Below, piece by piece: positions 16,891 to 25,136 of a stretch of DNA of 64,000 bases (the stretch's first letter is position 1; each line of letters begins with the position of its first letter). The position numbers were made by a program, and so were the translations under genes. The DNA lies in contig NC_011899.1 of the NCBI RefSeq assembly GCF_000020485.1, forward strand, positions 1,954,501 to 2,018,500, read 5' to 3'. The DNA comes from Halothermothrix orenii H 168 (lineage in GTDB: Bacteria; Bacillota; Halanaerobiia; Halanaerobiales; Halothermotrichaceae). Below the pieces are notes generated by a model that was not told where the DNA came from, ran no database searches, and was given only the letters and a program-made list of their open reading frames with translations.

Positions 16891-17067
16891 CTACAGATCA
16901 AAACCTGCCCCGGGGCATTGAACATCAGTAACATTTACATTTTCAATATCTACATTAAACGTTACTTCAAATTCTACGAGTAATTCCTGTTTAAATGTGT
17001 TGGAACAGCTCCTATCTTTATGGTGTCTTCCTCCCAACAATTCTGTCCGGTGAACTTCCCTACCCAT
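16891..17067 (-). CDS. Small two-cysteine protein, paralogue B
   Basis: This 58-residue protein is paralogous to the product of 16616-16786. It shares the core KQELLVEFEVTFNVDI, a following VNVTDVQCPG and the upstream CSNTF cysteine, while the first 20 residues differ (MGREVHRTELLGGRHHKDRS). Start: ATG seven bases behind GGGAGGT. The pair is separated by 104 AT-rich bases with no obvious terminator, so co-transcription is possible. I recognise no family; a small structural or coat-like protein, or a peptide precursor, cannot be separated by eye. Confidence 0.7.
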   Translation of the reverse strand: MGREVHRTELLGGRHHKDRSCSNTFKQELLVEFEVTFNVDIENVNVTDVQCPGAGFDL

Positions 17068-17326
17068 TATATCACCTCCCGTTATTCGTTTAAGAAAAAT
17101 ATCACGATTCCCCTGTATCTCTATATTTTGTAATATAATATGTTTTACAAAAAAAATTGTTAATATCAATATGCATGCTTTTTATGTTAAGTTGGGTAGC
17201 ATAATTTTTGTCAAATCCCCACTAAACTCCTTTTTCTTGAAGAAAGACTGGACCGATACCAACTAATCGAAACTACTTAATCCAGTTAAGTGGTCATTTG
17301 AAATAGAGTTGAGCTTAATAAAGAAA
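17068..17326. other. Intergenic stretch without recognised gene
   Basis: This stretch contains the SD and probable promoter of paralogue B near 17075-17170. A pair of imperfect inverted motifs (ACTGGA / TCCAGT, about 17248-17286) also occurs. No ORF with an SD was found. It could be the worn end of a mobile element, but no transposase residue pattern was seen. Confidence 0.3.
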
Positions 17327-17355
17327 AGGGCTAACCCTGTTAGAGGTTAACCCCG
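17327..17355 (-). terminator. Probable terminator of the mtnA-aldolase operon
   Basis: On the minus strand GGGGTTAACC and GGTTAGCCC form an imperfect stem around TCTAACAG and are followed by TTTTCTTTATT. It lies about 30 bases after the aldolase stop codon. Confidence 0.6.
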
Positions 17356-17384
17356 GATAGACAAAAAGCTAAAAAATATTTAAT

Positions 17385-18029
17385 TTACTTATCCTGGCCA
17401 TAACTATTTTTTACAAACTCCTGCATAGCTTTGATATCATCATCAGGTATCAATCTCGGTTCACCAATAAACCTGCTGTATATATAAAGCCTGGCTGTTT
17501 TCTCCACCACATCACATACCTTAAAGGCCTCGTCCATATCCTCACCGACACATACCGTTCCATGATTTAGTAATAACACCGCTTTTCTATCTCCGAGGGC
17601 TTTTACAGCATTTAATGCAAGTTCCTTAGTACCCGGCAGGGCATAATCAGCACACCTTACCGAATCCCCAACAATCTGGACAAAGTCCTCCGATACTGGT
17701 GGAATTTTTTCACCGGTGATGGCAAAAGCCCCGGAGTAAACAGCATGGGTATGGATGATAGCATTAACATCTTCACGGGCCTCATATATCTTAAGGTGTA
17801 ATTGATTTTCAATCGATGGTTTTTTATCACCCCTGATTACTTTACCATCTCTATTGAAAACCACAATATCCTCCTGCTTAATTTTTTTATAGTCAATACC
17901 ACTGGGAGTTAGGTAAATTTCCCCGGTTTCCGGGTTCCGGCAGCTTATATTACCCCAGGTACCCACTGTCAGACTCCGCTGGCACATCTCAAGACCTGCG
18001 GAAACAACAATTTTCTCATAACTGGCCAT
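17385..18029 (-). CDS. Class II aldolase/adducin family protein (salvage aldolase)
   Basis: This 214-residue protein resembles L-fuculose-1-phosphate aldolases. It shows the phosphate-binding GTWGNISCR, the catalytic Glu in KPSIENQLH, zinc-binding histidines in IIHTHAVYS and a C-terminal LLNHGTVCVG. Its start overlaps the mtnA stop by 14 bases, so the two are translationally coupled. With MtnA upstream, the likely substrate is 5-methylthioribulose-1-phosphate or 5-deoxyribulose-1-phosphate, cleaved to DHAP and an aldehyde (the DHAP shunt). The alternative is MtnB dehydratase of the classical methionine salvage pathway, which shares the fold. No other methionine-salvage genes are in the window, which favours the aldolase. 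Confidence 0.8.
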   Translation of the reverse strand: MASYEKIVVSAGLEMCQRSLTVGTWGNISCRNPETGEIYLTPSGIDYKKIKQEDIVVFNRDGKVIRGDKKPSIENQLHLKIYEAREDVNAIIHTHAVYSGAFAITGEKIPPVSEDFVQIVGDSVRCADYALPGTKELALNAVKALGDRKAVLLLNHGTVCVGEDMDEAFKVCDVVEKTARLYIYSRFIGEPRLIPDDDIKAMQEFVKNSYGQDK

Positions 18030-19083
18030 CAATATCCCCCTTTTTCTGGCTGGATTTCAAACTGGCTATTCCCTCTTTATATGGTGGCTCAATAATCCCC
18101 TTTTCAGTAATAATGCCAGTTATATTTTCAGCCGGAGTAACATCAAAAGCGGGGTTATAGACTTCTACCCCATCTGGAGCAATCTGGATACCCTGGATAT
18201 GGGTTACTTCTTCCGGTGAACGTTCTTCAATAACAATTTCTGACCCGTCATTGATATCAAAATCGATTGTTGAAACCGGAGCCGCAATATATAAGGGAAC
18301 ACCGAACCTGACTGCCAGTTCTGAAAGCATAAAGGTCCCGATTTTATTAGCTGTATCTCCATTGGAGGCAATTCTATCAGCTCCAACAACTATAACATCA
18401 ATGACCCCATCCCTGATCAGGGTTGCAGCAACACTATCAGCAATAAGGGTTACCGGAATTCCCTCTTCAACCAACTCAAACGCGGTGAGACGGGCTCCCT
18501 GAAGACGGGGGCGGGTTTCATCAGCATAAACCTTAATATTTTTACCACTCTCATGGGCAGCCCTGATAACCCCGAGAGCCGTACCATAGCCAACTGTAGC
18601 CAGAGCTCCTGCATTACAATGGGTTAATATGGTAGCCCCCTGAGGGATAACTTCATTACCAAACTTACCAATCGCCTGATTAGTTTCAACATCCTCCCGG
18701 GCTATGTTATCAGCTTCCTCCCTTAATATTTCCAGGATTTCAGAGACGGGTTTATTCCTGTTTCTTTTCATTGCCTGTTCCATTCTATTTATGGCCCAGA
18801 AAAGGTTAACTGCAGTGGGCCTTGCTTTAACTAAAACCTTATTGGCTTCCTTAACTTTTTTAAAGAAAACCTCTTCAGAGTTATTTTTAAATTCACTGGC
18901 TGCCAGATAAACCCCATAAGCCCCGGCAGCTCCAATAGCCGGTGCTCCCCTTACAACCATGTCGGCAATAGCAAACTCAACATCCCGGTAATCTCTACAT
19001 TTAAAAAACTCAACCTTCTGGGGGAGTTTTCTCTGGTCAATTAAAATAAGTGTATCTCCCTCAAATTTAAGTGTGTCATACAT
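18016..19083 (-). CDS. mtnA: S-methyl-5-thioribose-1-phosphate isomerase
   Basis: This 355-residue protein of the eIF2B-related isomerase family has RGAPAIGAAGAYG near residue 48, the catalytic cysteine in THCNAGALATVGYG and the catalytic aspartate in GADRIASNGDTANKIGT. It converts methylthioribose-1-phosphate (or 5-deoxyribose-1-phosphate) to the ribulose form. Start: ATG behind GGGGTGGTAATA, three codons inside the longest ORF. It forms a two-gene operon with the class II aldolase. No kinase (mtnK) is nearby, so the sugar phosphate probably comes from an MTA phosphorylase encoded elsewhere. Confidence 0.93.
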   Translation of the reverse strand: MYDTLKFEGDTLILIDQRKLPQKVEFFKCRDYRDVEFAIADMVVRGAPAIGAAGAYGVYLAASEFKNNSEEVFFKKVKEANKVLVKARPTAVNLFWAINRMEQAMKRNRNKPVSEILEILREEADNIAREDVETNQAIGKFGNEVIPQGATILTHCNAGALATVGYGTALGVIRAAHESGKNIKVYADETRPRLQGARLTAFELVEEGIPVTLIADSVAATLIRDGVIDVIVVGADRIASNGDTANKIGTFMLSELAVRFGVPLYIAAPVSTIDFDINDGSEIVIEERSPEEVTHIQGIQIAPDGVEVYNPAFDVTPAENITGIITEKGIIEPPYKEGIASLKSSQKKGDIDGQL

Positions 19084-19324
19084 TATTACCACCCCACTTT
19101 ATTTGATAATTATGTCAGACCTACCTCATATTTTTTTGAAAAGGTTTAATGGCCTCACACCTTAATTATTCCCGGCAAGTATACAGGAACCCTCCCTGTT
19201 TTTTTAATTTACTTTAATTTGAATTTACTTTAAATTGAAGATTATACTCTCTAATTTCCAGACTTTCAGTATAAATACCTCCTGTTTTATCCCTCACTAA
19301 CCCCTTTATCTGAAGATTTGCCTT

Positions 19325-20653
19325 CTACACCATCACTTTTCTTACCCATTTTTTCCCTCGCCACCTGAATAACATGCAGACCCCGCGGAACCACTCATCA
19401 AGTATTAAACCCATCCAGATACCGGGAAGACCCAGTCCCAGAACAACACCAAAATAGTATGCAGTTGTAACGCCAAGACCCCACATACTTATAATGGCCA
19501 TAACAACGGGAAAAATAACATCTCCTGCCCCCCTTAAACCATTAATAAGGACAATATTAAAGGTTCTACCGGGTTCAAGGAAAGCATCCACTATCAGGGT
19601 AATTGACCCTATCAAAATAATATCCTGGTTATCAGTATAAATACCTATTAACTTTCTTCTAAAAATTATTAAAGCTATTCCCCCAAGAACTGAAAATAAC
19701 ATAGCTGTTTTAAAGTTATTAAGCCCGGTATGATAGGCCTCTTCCACTTTACCAGCCCCGGTTAACTGGCCAATCATAATCTGGTTGGCCTGCCCGATAG
19801 AAATTGAAAACAAGACCACAAACCAGCTCAATGTCCAGATATAAGTCCTGGCAATATAGGCCTGTTCCCCTAAATTTAATAATATAATACTCATTATTAC
19901 TGTTTGGGCTAGGGAATAAGACATATTCTCCATAGCAGATGGGAAGCCAATTTTTATTAGTTTTTTAAAAGTACCTACAGGTTTATCATATAAATATTTA
20001 AACATACTAACTGGTACCAGCCCCTTGAACAAAAATATAAATGCTATAATCGTAGCCAGTATTCTACTTACAGTAGTAGCAATAGCGACCCCTTTAACAC
20101 CCAGTACCGGAGCCCCAAACAGGCCAAAGATAAAAACAGCATCACCAAAGATATTTAAAATATTCATCCCGACTGTTATTAACATACTTTCCCTGGTATA
20201 GCCATGGCTCCTGATGATTACAGTAACAGTATTTAATATTGACTGAACAAATAAGGCCCCACCGACAATCTTTATATAATTAGATGCATACCCCATTAGA
20301 CTCCGGGTAACACCCATTTTAGTCAGTATCACATCACCAAAGAATATCATGGTAATACTAACTAAAAGACCAATGACAAAATTCATAACCAGGGAGATAG
20401 AACATACCCTCTCTATTTCCCTTTTATTTTTTGCTCCCACATTCTGGGCCACTAAAACTGCTGTACCTGCTGAAATTATGGCAAAAATTAAATTTAAATT
20501 TCCTATTACCTGGTTAGAAGCCCCAACAGCCCCAGCAGCCCTGTCATCAAATTGACTTAGCATAAAAATATCAGCTATACCCAACAACATAAACAGGAGG
20601 GTCTCAATAAATATAGGTACAGCTAATTGAAACAGGCTTTTTCTTTTTTCCAT
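19325..20653 (-). CDS. MATE family efflux transporter
   Basis: This 442-residue protein has 12 predicted membrane helices in two homologous halves. The N-terminal part begins FQLAVPIFIETLLFMLLGIADIF, typical of MATE exporters, and the cation-driven family hallmark GASNQV occurs near residue 45. It exports drugs or cationic compounds in exchange for Na+ or H+. It is a single gene with SD AAGAGGTGTAAC. An extended -10 box (TGTTATAAT) lies about 60 bases upstream. The substrate is unknown. Confidence 0.92.
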   Translation of the reverse strand: MEKRKSLFQLAVPIFIETLLFMLLGIADIFMLSQFDDRAAGAVGASNQVIGNLNLIFAIISAGTAVLVAQNVGAKNKREIERVCSISLVMNFVIGLLVSITMIFFGDVILTKMGVTRSLMGYASNYIKIVGGALFVQSILNTVTVIIRSHGYTRESMLITVGMNILNIFGDAVFIFGLFGAPVLGVKGVAIATTVSRILATIIAFIFLFKGLVPVSMFKYLYDKPVGTFKKLIKIGFPSAMENMSYSLAQTVIMSIILLNLGEQAYIARTYIWTLSWFVVLFSISIGQANQIMIGQLTGAGKVEEAYHTGLNNFKTAMLFSVLGGIALIIFRRKLIGIYTDNQDIILIGSITLIVDAFLEPGRTFNIVLINGLRGAGDVIFPVVMAIISMWGLGVTTAYYFGVVLGLGLPGIWMGLILDEWFRGVCMLFRWRGKKWVRKVMV

Positions 20654-20712
20654 GCTGTTACACCTCTTACATTTACTGTTTTTTATAGTGTCATATGTAA
20701 GTATTACTGTCC

Positions 20713-20721
20713 ATTATAACA
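20713..20721 (-). promoter_or_regulatory. Extended -10 promoter of the MATE gene
   Basis: On the minus strand TGTTATAAT (TATAAT at 20713-20718) is a canonical extended -10. The nearest -35-like hexamer, TTGTCA (20739-20744), is spaced 20 bp away, too far for a standard pair. Confidence 0.4.
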
Positions 20722-21081
20722 AGCATTAACGGACTTTTTGACAATCTTTCACAATTAAATTTTAATTATGAAATTTAATTATTTGCATACCCAGATGTAC
20801 ATGAATTCATTACAAATTAACACCTATTATAGAATATCATAATCCCAAAGTCAAATCACCATAAGATCTATTGGAAAATGATTATAATTTCGTTAATACG
20901 GTTTATTTTTTCTGCATTATTTATAAACCCCGTGGGTGATATCACCCCCGGGGTTAACCAGGTTTACAAGTTAAAATTATAAAGATAATTAATAATACAA
21001 AAATAACAGTATATTTATTATTGAAAAAGTGTTAAGTTTCCTAACTTAATATGACTTCATCTGATAAATACTGATTCAAGG
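20722..21081. other. Intergenic region with RHS-core remnant and hairpin
   Basis: No gene is seen here. From 20890 to about 20957 it carries a copy of an RHS-core fragment plus a GC-rich hairpin that is also found at 22791-22857. The rest is AT-rich spacer. It marks the far border of the RHS cassette array. Confidence 0.6.
20890..20957 (-). repeat. RHS-border repeat, copy 1 (core remnant plus palindrome)
   Basis: About 68 bases are shared with 22791-22857. A stretch encoding the RHS-core residues GKINRI is followed (plus-strand order) by CCCCGTGGGTGATATCACCC and its continuation, a nearly perfect 26-bp palindrome at 20928-20953. It may act as a terminator for minus-strand transcripts and as a recombination point. 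Confidence 0.65.
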
Positions 21082-22420
21082 TCAATATTCTTTCAATATT
21101 CTAAGTAGATTATCATCAACCTCTTCCCAGGTATATTTTTTAAAAAAGTTCTTATCCTTTTTTAAAGCTTCTTTATAAATATTTCTGGCTTTATTGAATC
21201 TCTTTTTCCACAGATTAAATATTATTTCCCAGTAATACGAATCCAGCTCTTCTTTATATTTAGTTTTCATCTCTTCAATGTAGTCTTTTACTTCTTTTTC
21301 TTTATTTAATCTATAACATAAGTAGATTAAAGAATTATATAAAGTAACATTTAAATAATCTTTTTCACTATAAATATTTTTAAAATAATTATAAATTAAT
21401 ATTTCTTCCTTTTTATTAAAAGCGCCTTCTGGCCATTTATACTTTATATAAAATGCAGGGTCAACTTTTAACCCCTTAAAGAAATATTTAATTTTTTTCT
21501 CTTTATCGCTGGTTTTAGCATATATATTTATTAACCACCAAAAACTATCTAAAGTAAATTTAGATTTATAAGCAGATAAATTTGTTACTTTTAAAAACAT
21601 TTCTTCTGCTTTTTCTAATTCATTTAATTTAAAATAAGAACATGCCAATAGATAATACACTTTTATCGTTTTTTTCGTTTCAATAGATTTTTCTAGATAA
21701 AAGGCAGCTTTTTTATAGTTTTTATTTATATAAAAAAGATTAGAAAGATTGTAAAGAGAGTTTGAATAAGCATCCAAATTTGCAATATTTATATTACTCT
21801 TTTCAAAATAATTAATTGCTTTTTTGTAGTTTAATATACTCTTATTAATATAATTTTTTTTATAATAAACATAAGCTAAATCTACAAATATGTAAGCTAG
21901 CTTTTAATAACATGTCCTTATTAAACATATTTATCAAGCTAGCTATTTTTAAATATATGATTGTTTTTCGGTATTTTTTACCTATATAACAAACCTTTGC
22001 TTTAAAATAGAAATAATAATTAAAGTATTTTAACTTTAATGAATTTTTGTGTCTTACCGTAATTGCTAAGTGCTTGGTATCTAATTCTTTTTTTAAATGA
22101 TTAAAATCTTTTGTTATATACAAATCAATAAATATATACATCAGTAATAATATCTGATATGTATTTATATTTAATATTTGTTTTTCATTTATGTATATAT
22201 TTATAATTAAAAGAATCATCATAATAAAAATGAGAACATAGAAATAACCCGGTTTAATTATGTTATCTTTATATGAAGTTAATATTATAACCCATGCTAT
22301 AACATATAAAGGATGTAATAAATATAAATAAAAATTCAGGGTCAACAAATTAATGAGTTGAAATATTTGTAATAATTGATAAATGATAAAGATACTACTT
22401 ACAAAAATTATTTTTTTCAT
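21082..22420 (-). pseudogene. Frameshifted membrane-TPR protein gene (RHS cassette accessory or immunity gene)
   Basis: Two consecutive ORFs read as one gene broken by a 4-bp tandem duplication (AGCTAGCT at 21895-21902). Removing one AGCT joins ...MLLKA to YIFVDLAYVYYKKN and gives about 444 residues. The N-terminal part (to about residue 110) has four or five hydrophobic helices. The C-terminal part (about 165-444) is a set of TPR-like helical repeats (for example YKKAAFYLEKSIE, LNELEKAEEMFLKV). Start: ATG behind GGGGTGATTAT. The DNA is very AT-rich compared with flanking housekeeping genes, a sign of transfer. Its place after a decayed RHS fragment suggests an immunity or accessory role, which is inference. 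Phase variation or a sequencing error are alternatives to decay. Confidence 0.65.
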
Positions 22421-22543
22421 ATAATCACCCCTAATAATCATATTACATAAAACTTTTTAAATTTTTTATTGATATAGTCTAACCATTTAATAAACACCAT
22501 CTAGTAAATTTTGGAAATCCCCAAAAAAATGGGGGCTCTCAAA

Positions 22544-22816
22544 TCAATTATCCATTTCATCTTTGACTTTTTCATTTAAATTTAAAAGTTCAAGATGTTG
22601 TTGAATTGTTATTGATCCTATAGGCATTGACATTTTCCCGTTTGGGTCCCACAGATTAACCGGATCCCCATTTACATAGGTATACCAGTTCATCCCATCT
22701 TTTACCGGGTCTACAGTCATCCACCTCATACTTCTTGGGTTATATGTCCTGTAGGCAAAGGTGTATCAAAATATTTTTATAGTAATATTCGTTAATACGG
22801 TTTATTTTTCCTGCAT
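22544..22816 (-). pseudogene. Decayed RHS core C-terminal fragment with short unrelated tail
   Basis: The readable part (from about 22765) encodes FAYRTYNPRSMRWMTVDPV and then GMNWYTYVNGDPVNLWDP, matching the end of the RHS core, followed by a 30-residue non-RHS tail that ends at 22544. Upstream, the segment for INEYYY is joined directly to the TFAYR segment by an internal deletion that also shifts the frame. It is a remnant of a displaced RHS C-terminal cassette whose toxin has been lost or shortened. Confidence 0.75.
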
Positions 22817-22857
22817 TACTTATAAACCCCGGGGGTGATATCACCCCCGGGGTCTTG
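22791..22857 (-). repeat. RHS-border repeat, copy 2 with perfect 26-bp palindrome
   Basis: Same repeat as at 20890-20957. The palindrome (22827-22852, CCCCGGGGGTGATATCACCC and its continuation) is perfect. On the minus strand it follows the stop codon of 22892-23746 by about 35 bases and is followed by GTTTATAAG, so it may terminate that gene. Together the two copies bracket one cassette. Confidence 0.7.
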
Positions 22858-22891
22858 GTAAGTTATTTTAGTTTATATGGTTTATATACAA

Positions 22892-23746
22892 CTATTCATC
22901 TAAAGGTATCTTTACTTTAATACTGTATTTGTTAAGAAATTGCTCTACCTCAGGCCTTAGCTTGCCTCCAATATACCTGTATGCATAGTACATTTTATAC
23001 TTGTGGTCATGTTTTTCCAGTTCTTCTTTCAGTTTATCTATTGAAATAAAATCCAGGGAAACATTATAAAAATATTGAATATCTCTGGGCCACTTTTCAT
23101 CTATTATCTTTACTACTGTATTAGTAAAATTAGGGTGTGCATTAAATTCACCAATAGCTATTTTTACTTCTGAAGGAAGGCTATATTTATCCTTATTCCT
23201 TTGGTATTGGTATCTCAGATCATACCCGATTGTTTTTACTATTCCTTCCAGCATTATTTTTTTGTTCCCTTCCACCGGGTCAAAAACATGCTTTTCGGGA
23301 AATTTCCATATTCCTGAATATATAACTGGGAAATATTCTTTTTTGAAATCTTCTGCCTCCCCATAAAATATTTCTATATCTTTATAAATAAATCTACTTC
23401 CTTCTTTATTTAGACAATAAACTATCTTCTTTTTTTTGCCATCTTTTGTTACAACATTTTTGTCCCAATCTCTATAACAATAATCTATATATACATAATA
23501 GTCATATTCTTTGTTTTCTGGATTAGAAATATGAACTGACACTTCTTTTCCCCAATTTATAACTTTAAAACTTACCCCTTTATTTAATAAAGGAAGCAAC
23601 TTTTCTTTATAAATTGTACTTTTTATAAATTGAATTTCATTCTTACTTAAATGGTCATCTTCTGAAACTATTTGTAAATTAAATAATAACAAAATCACTA
23701 TAATGAAAACATATATAAATATATACCTTCCCCTCATTTTATTCAT
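22892..23746 (-). CDS. Exported hypothetical protein, candidate immunity to the SleB-type RHS cassette
   Basis: I recognise no family for this 284-residue protein. An N-terminal hydrophobic segment (YIFIYVFIIVILLLFNLQIV, residues about 8-27) is a signal peptide or membrane anchor. The rest is charged and soluble-looking, with mixed alpha/beta character, ending KVKIPLDE. Its start lies 23 bases after the stop codon of the SleB-type cassette, a toxin-immunity style arrangement. Export fits a target in the periplasm. The DNA is AT-rich. No direct evidence for immunity exists in the sequence. Confidence 0.6.
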   Translation of the reverse strand: MNKMRGRYIFIYVFIIVILLLFNLQIVSEDDHLSKNEIQFIKSTIYKEKLLPLLNKGVSFKVINWGKEVSVHISNPENKEYDYYVYIDYCYRDWDKNVVTKDGKKKKIVYCLNKEGSRFIYKDIEIFYGEAEDFKKEYFPVIYSGIWKFPEKHVFDPVEGNKKIMLEGIVKTIGYDLRYQYQRNKDKYSLPSEVKIAIGEFNAHPNFTNTVVKIIDEKWPRDIQYFYNVSLDFISIDKLKEELEKHDHKYKMYYAYRYIGGKLRPEVEQFLNKYSIKVKIPLDE

Positions 23747-23769
23747 AAGTGATATTCCTCCCTTATAAA

Positions 23770-24282
23770 TTATCTAAATTCTTGATAAAATCTAAACTGA
23801 TTTGCATCATCAGCAATAATAGATTCTGGATATATTTTATCAGTAACTTCATTAATAACATCTTTATTCCATCCGCTAGGCGTTTCAGGTTGAGTGTTCG
23901 TATCATGAAACAACAAAGCCCTATGAGTAATATCATCATCAGATGATGTATCCATTATTTCTTTGACAATTTTGTTTATTTCTTGATATTCTGGTTCATT
24001 TCTCTTGTCAGGAGCTTTACTTTCTCTCCAGAGTGGACTTTTTTCAGTAACACTTTCAAACGCATTTTCTTCTCTTATTACTTCTTCGTAGTTATCCGGA
24101 TAATAACTTGATTCCACCCTATTTCTAATTACCCAAGTTACTGCTTTTCTTTCTAAATTAGTTGTACCTAAAGCTTCTGCATATACTGTTCTTGTTACTA
24201 ATTCTAATTCTTCATCACTATATGCAGGAGGCTTTTCTTCTATCCCCAGATCCTTCTTTATCTCTTCTCTTAAGTAATTCAT
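23770..24282 (-). CDS. Displaced RHS C-terminal cassette: SleB-type cell-wall hydrolase
   Basis: This 170-residue ORF is a chimera. It starts with the RHS-core residues MNYL, continues with REEIKKDLGIEE (the end of a peptidoglycan-binding domain as in the L,D-transpeptidase cassettes), and then has a SleB/CwlJ-type hydrolase domain (about residues 22-170). The latter shows ELVTRTVYAEALG with the probable catalytic Glu36, followed by KAVTWVIRNRVESSYYPDNY. Such enzymes cleave peptidoglycan glycan strands. There is only a weak SD, so it may be a silent donor for recombination into the main RHS gene rather than an expressed protein. The putative immunity gene follows at 22892-23746. Confidence 0.7.
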   Translation of the reverse strand: MNYLREEIKKDLGIEEKPPAYSDEELELVTRTVYAEALGTTNLERKAVTWVIRNRVESSYYPDNYEEVIREENAFESVTEKSPLWRESKAPDKRNEPEYQEINKIVKEIMDTSSDDDITHRALLFHDTNTQPETPSGWNKDVINEVTDKIYPESIIADDANQFRFYQEFR

Positions 24283-24505
24283 GGCTATTAAACCATTCCC
24301 ATAGTAATATTCGTTATAGTAATTTGCCTTGGCTTTAGGTTGAGCTCCTTTTTCCCTTTACCATATCCTCAGTATAACCGGAGTTCATATTCAGCCAGGA
24401 CATTTGACTCCGGTACCGTTGTATATATACCCGGTTACTCTGTCTGTCCACCTTAGAAATCAACTTTTTTGCTATTGTTATAAAATCAGTAACTTTATAA
24501 TTCAC
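24283..24505 (-). pseudogene. Degenerate RHS-core remnant
   Basis: On the minus strand this segment encodes pieces of the RHS core in shifted frames: SNVLAEYELR (compare TNVLVEYEIER in the full protein), NEYYYGNGLIAMNYL, and a TAA in between. It joins the 3' side of the gene at 24506 to the SleB cassette. From 24332 leftwards to rightwards it is part of the long duplication also present at 28124 onward. Confidence 0.65.
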
Positions 24506-25045
24506 TTATATATCAATAGTTTTAATGATTTCTTCTTCGTCTTTTTGAACACGAAAATCTATTTGTTTCTCAGAAATATTTAAAATTTCAATTATCATGT
24601 AATCATATGCTTCTTCTAATTTTATAGGATACAATTGCTCATAAGATTTATTATAGAGGTCTAGTTTATACAGCCCACCATCACCATATATGCTTGATGT
24701 TGCTACAAATAAAAACTTTCCATCAAAACTCCATGCAAAATTAATTACATCTTCACACCAACTTCCTTCTTGCCAAAAGCGGTTATCTATCTTCCATTTT
24801 CCTTTTACTGGCCCACTCATTATATCATGGAATATTAAACCAATATAATTTCCTTGAGCCATTTCCGGAAATGTATAAATTACAAAAGGTCCGTTTGGCT
24901 GCTTGTATATTCTAGAATCAAAATTATTATCATCATCTCTTATATATTTCACCAAATATTTATTCATCACTCCATCATTGTTAGCAAAACAGCACATACT
25001 TATTAATATCAAAAGAAATAATATAATCAAAATTTTAATTTTCAT
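24506..25045 (-). CDS. Exported protein, candidate immunity to L,D-transpeptidase cassette, copy A
   Basis: This 179-residue protein has a signal peptide (MKIKILIILFLLILISMCCF, cleavage near FANN). The mature part is beta-rich, with a WSFDGKFLFVATSSIYGDGG segment that looks like one blade of a propeller-type fold. It is identical in sequence to the protein encoded at 28298-28837, which follows the main RHS gene. Its place directly after each L,D-transpeptidase module, and its export signal, suggest a periplasmic immunity protein. No known family was recognised. Confidence 0.6.
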   Translation of the reverse strand: MKIKILIILFLLILISMCCFANNDGVMNKYLVKYIRDDDNNFDSRIYKQPNGPFVIYTFPEMAQGNYIGLIFHDIMSGPVKGKWKIDNRFWQEGSWCEDVINFAWSFDGKFLFVATSSIYGDGGLYKLDLYNKSYEQLYPIKLEEAYDYMIIEILNISEKQIDFRVQKDEEEIIKTIDI

Positions 25046-25088
25046 AGCATAATCACCCTCATTAAAACTTTACTAATTATATTTTCCC

Positions 25089-25125
25089 AAACCTGGCCTA
25101 AGGAAATTGACCTTAAACCAGGTTT
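25089..25125 (-). other. Hairpin between L,D-transpeptidase cassette and its partner gene, copy A
   Basis: Stems AAACCTGG / CCAGGTTT and TAAGG / CCTTA form a two-part hairpin of 37 bases, 12 bases after the cassette stop codon. There is no T-run, so it is more likely an mRNA stability or attenuation element than a terminator. The same structure is at 28881-28917. Confidence 0.55.
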
Positions 25126-25136
25126 GTATTTAAATT

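Noticed and set aside
17215-17300. Possible insertion-sequence end
   Set aside because: Imperfect inverted ACTGGA/TCCAGT motifs are present, but no transposase sequence or target duplication is visible.
19084-19324. SAM riboswitch or T-box upstream of mtnA
   Set aside because: No S-box or T-box core bases were found. There are two 12-bp direct repeats (AATTTACTTTAA at 19206 and 19222), but these are AT-rich and may be chance.
23749-23946. Plus-strand ORF opposite the SleB cassette
   Set aside because: It is antisense to a coding region with recognisable domains and has no SD.
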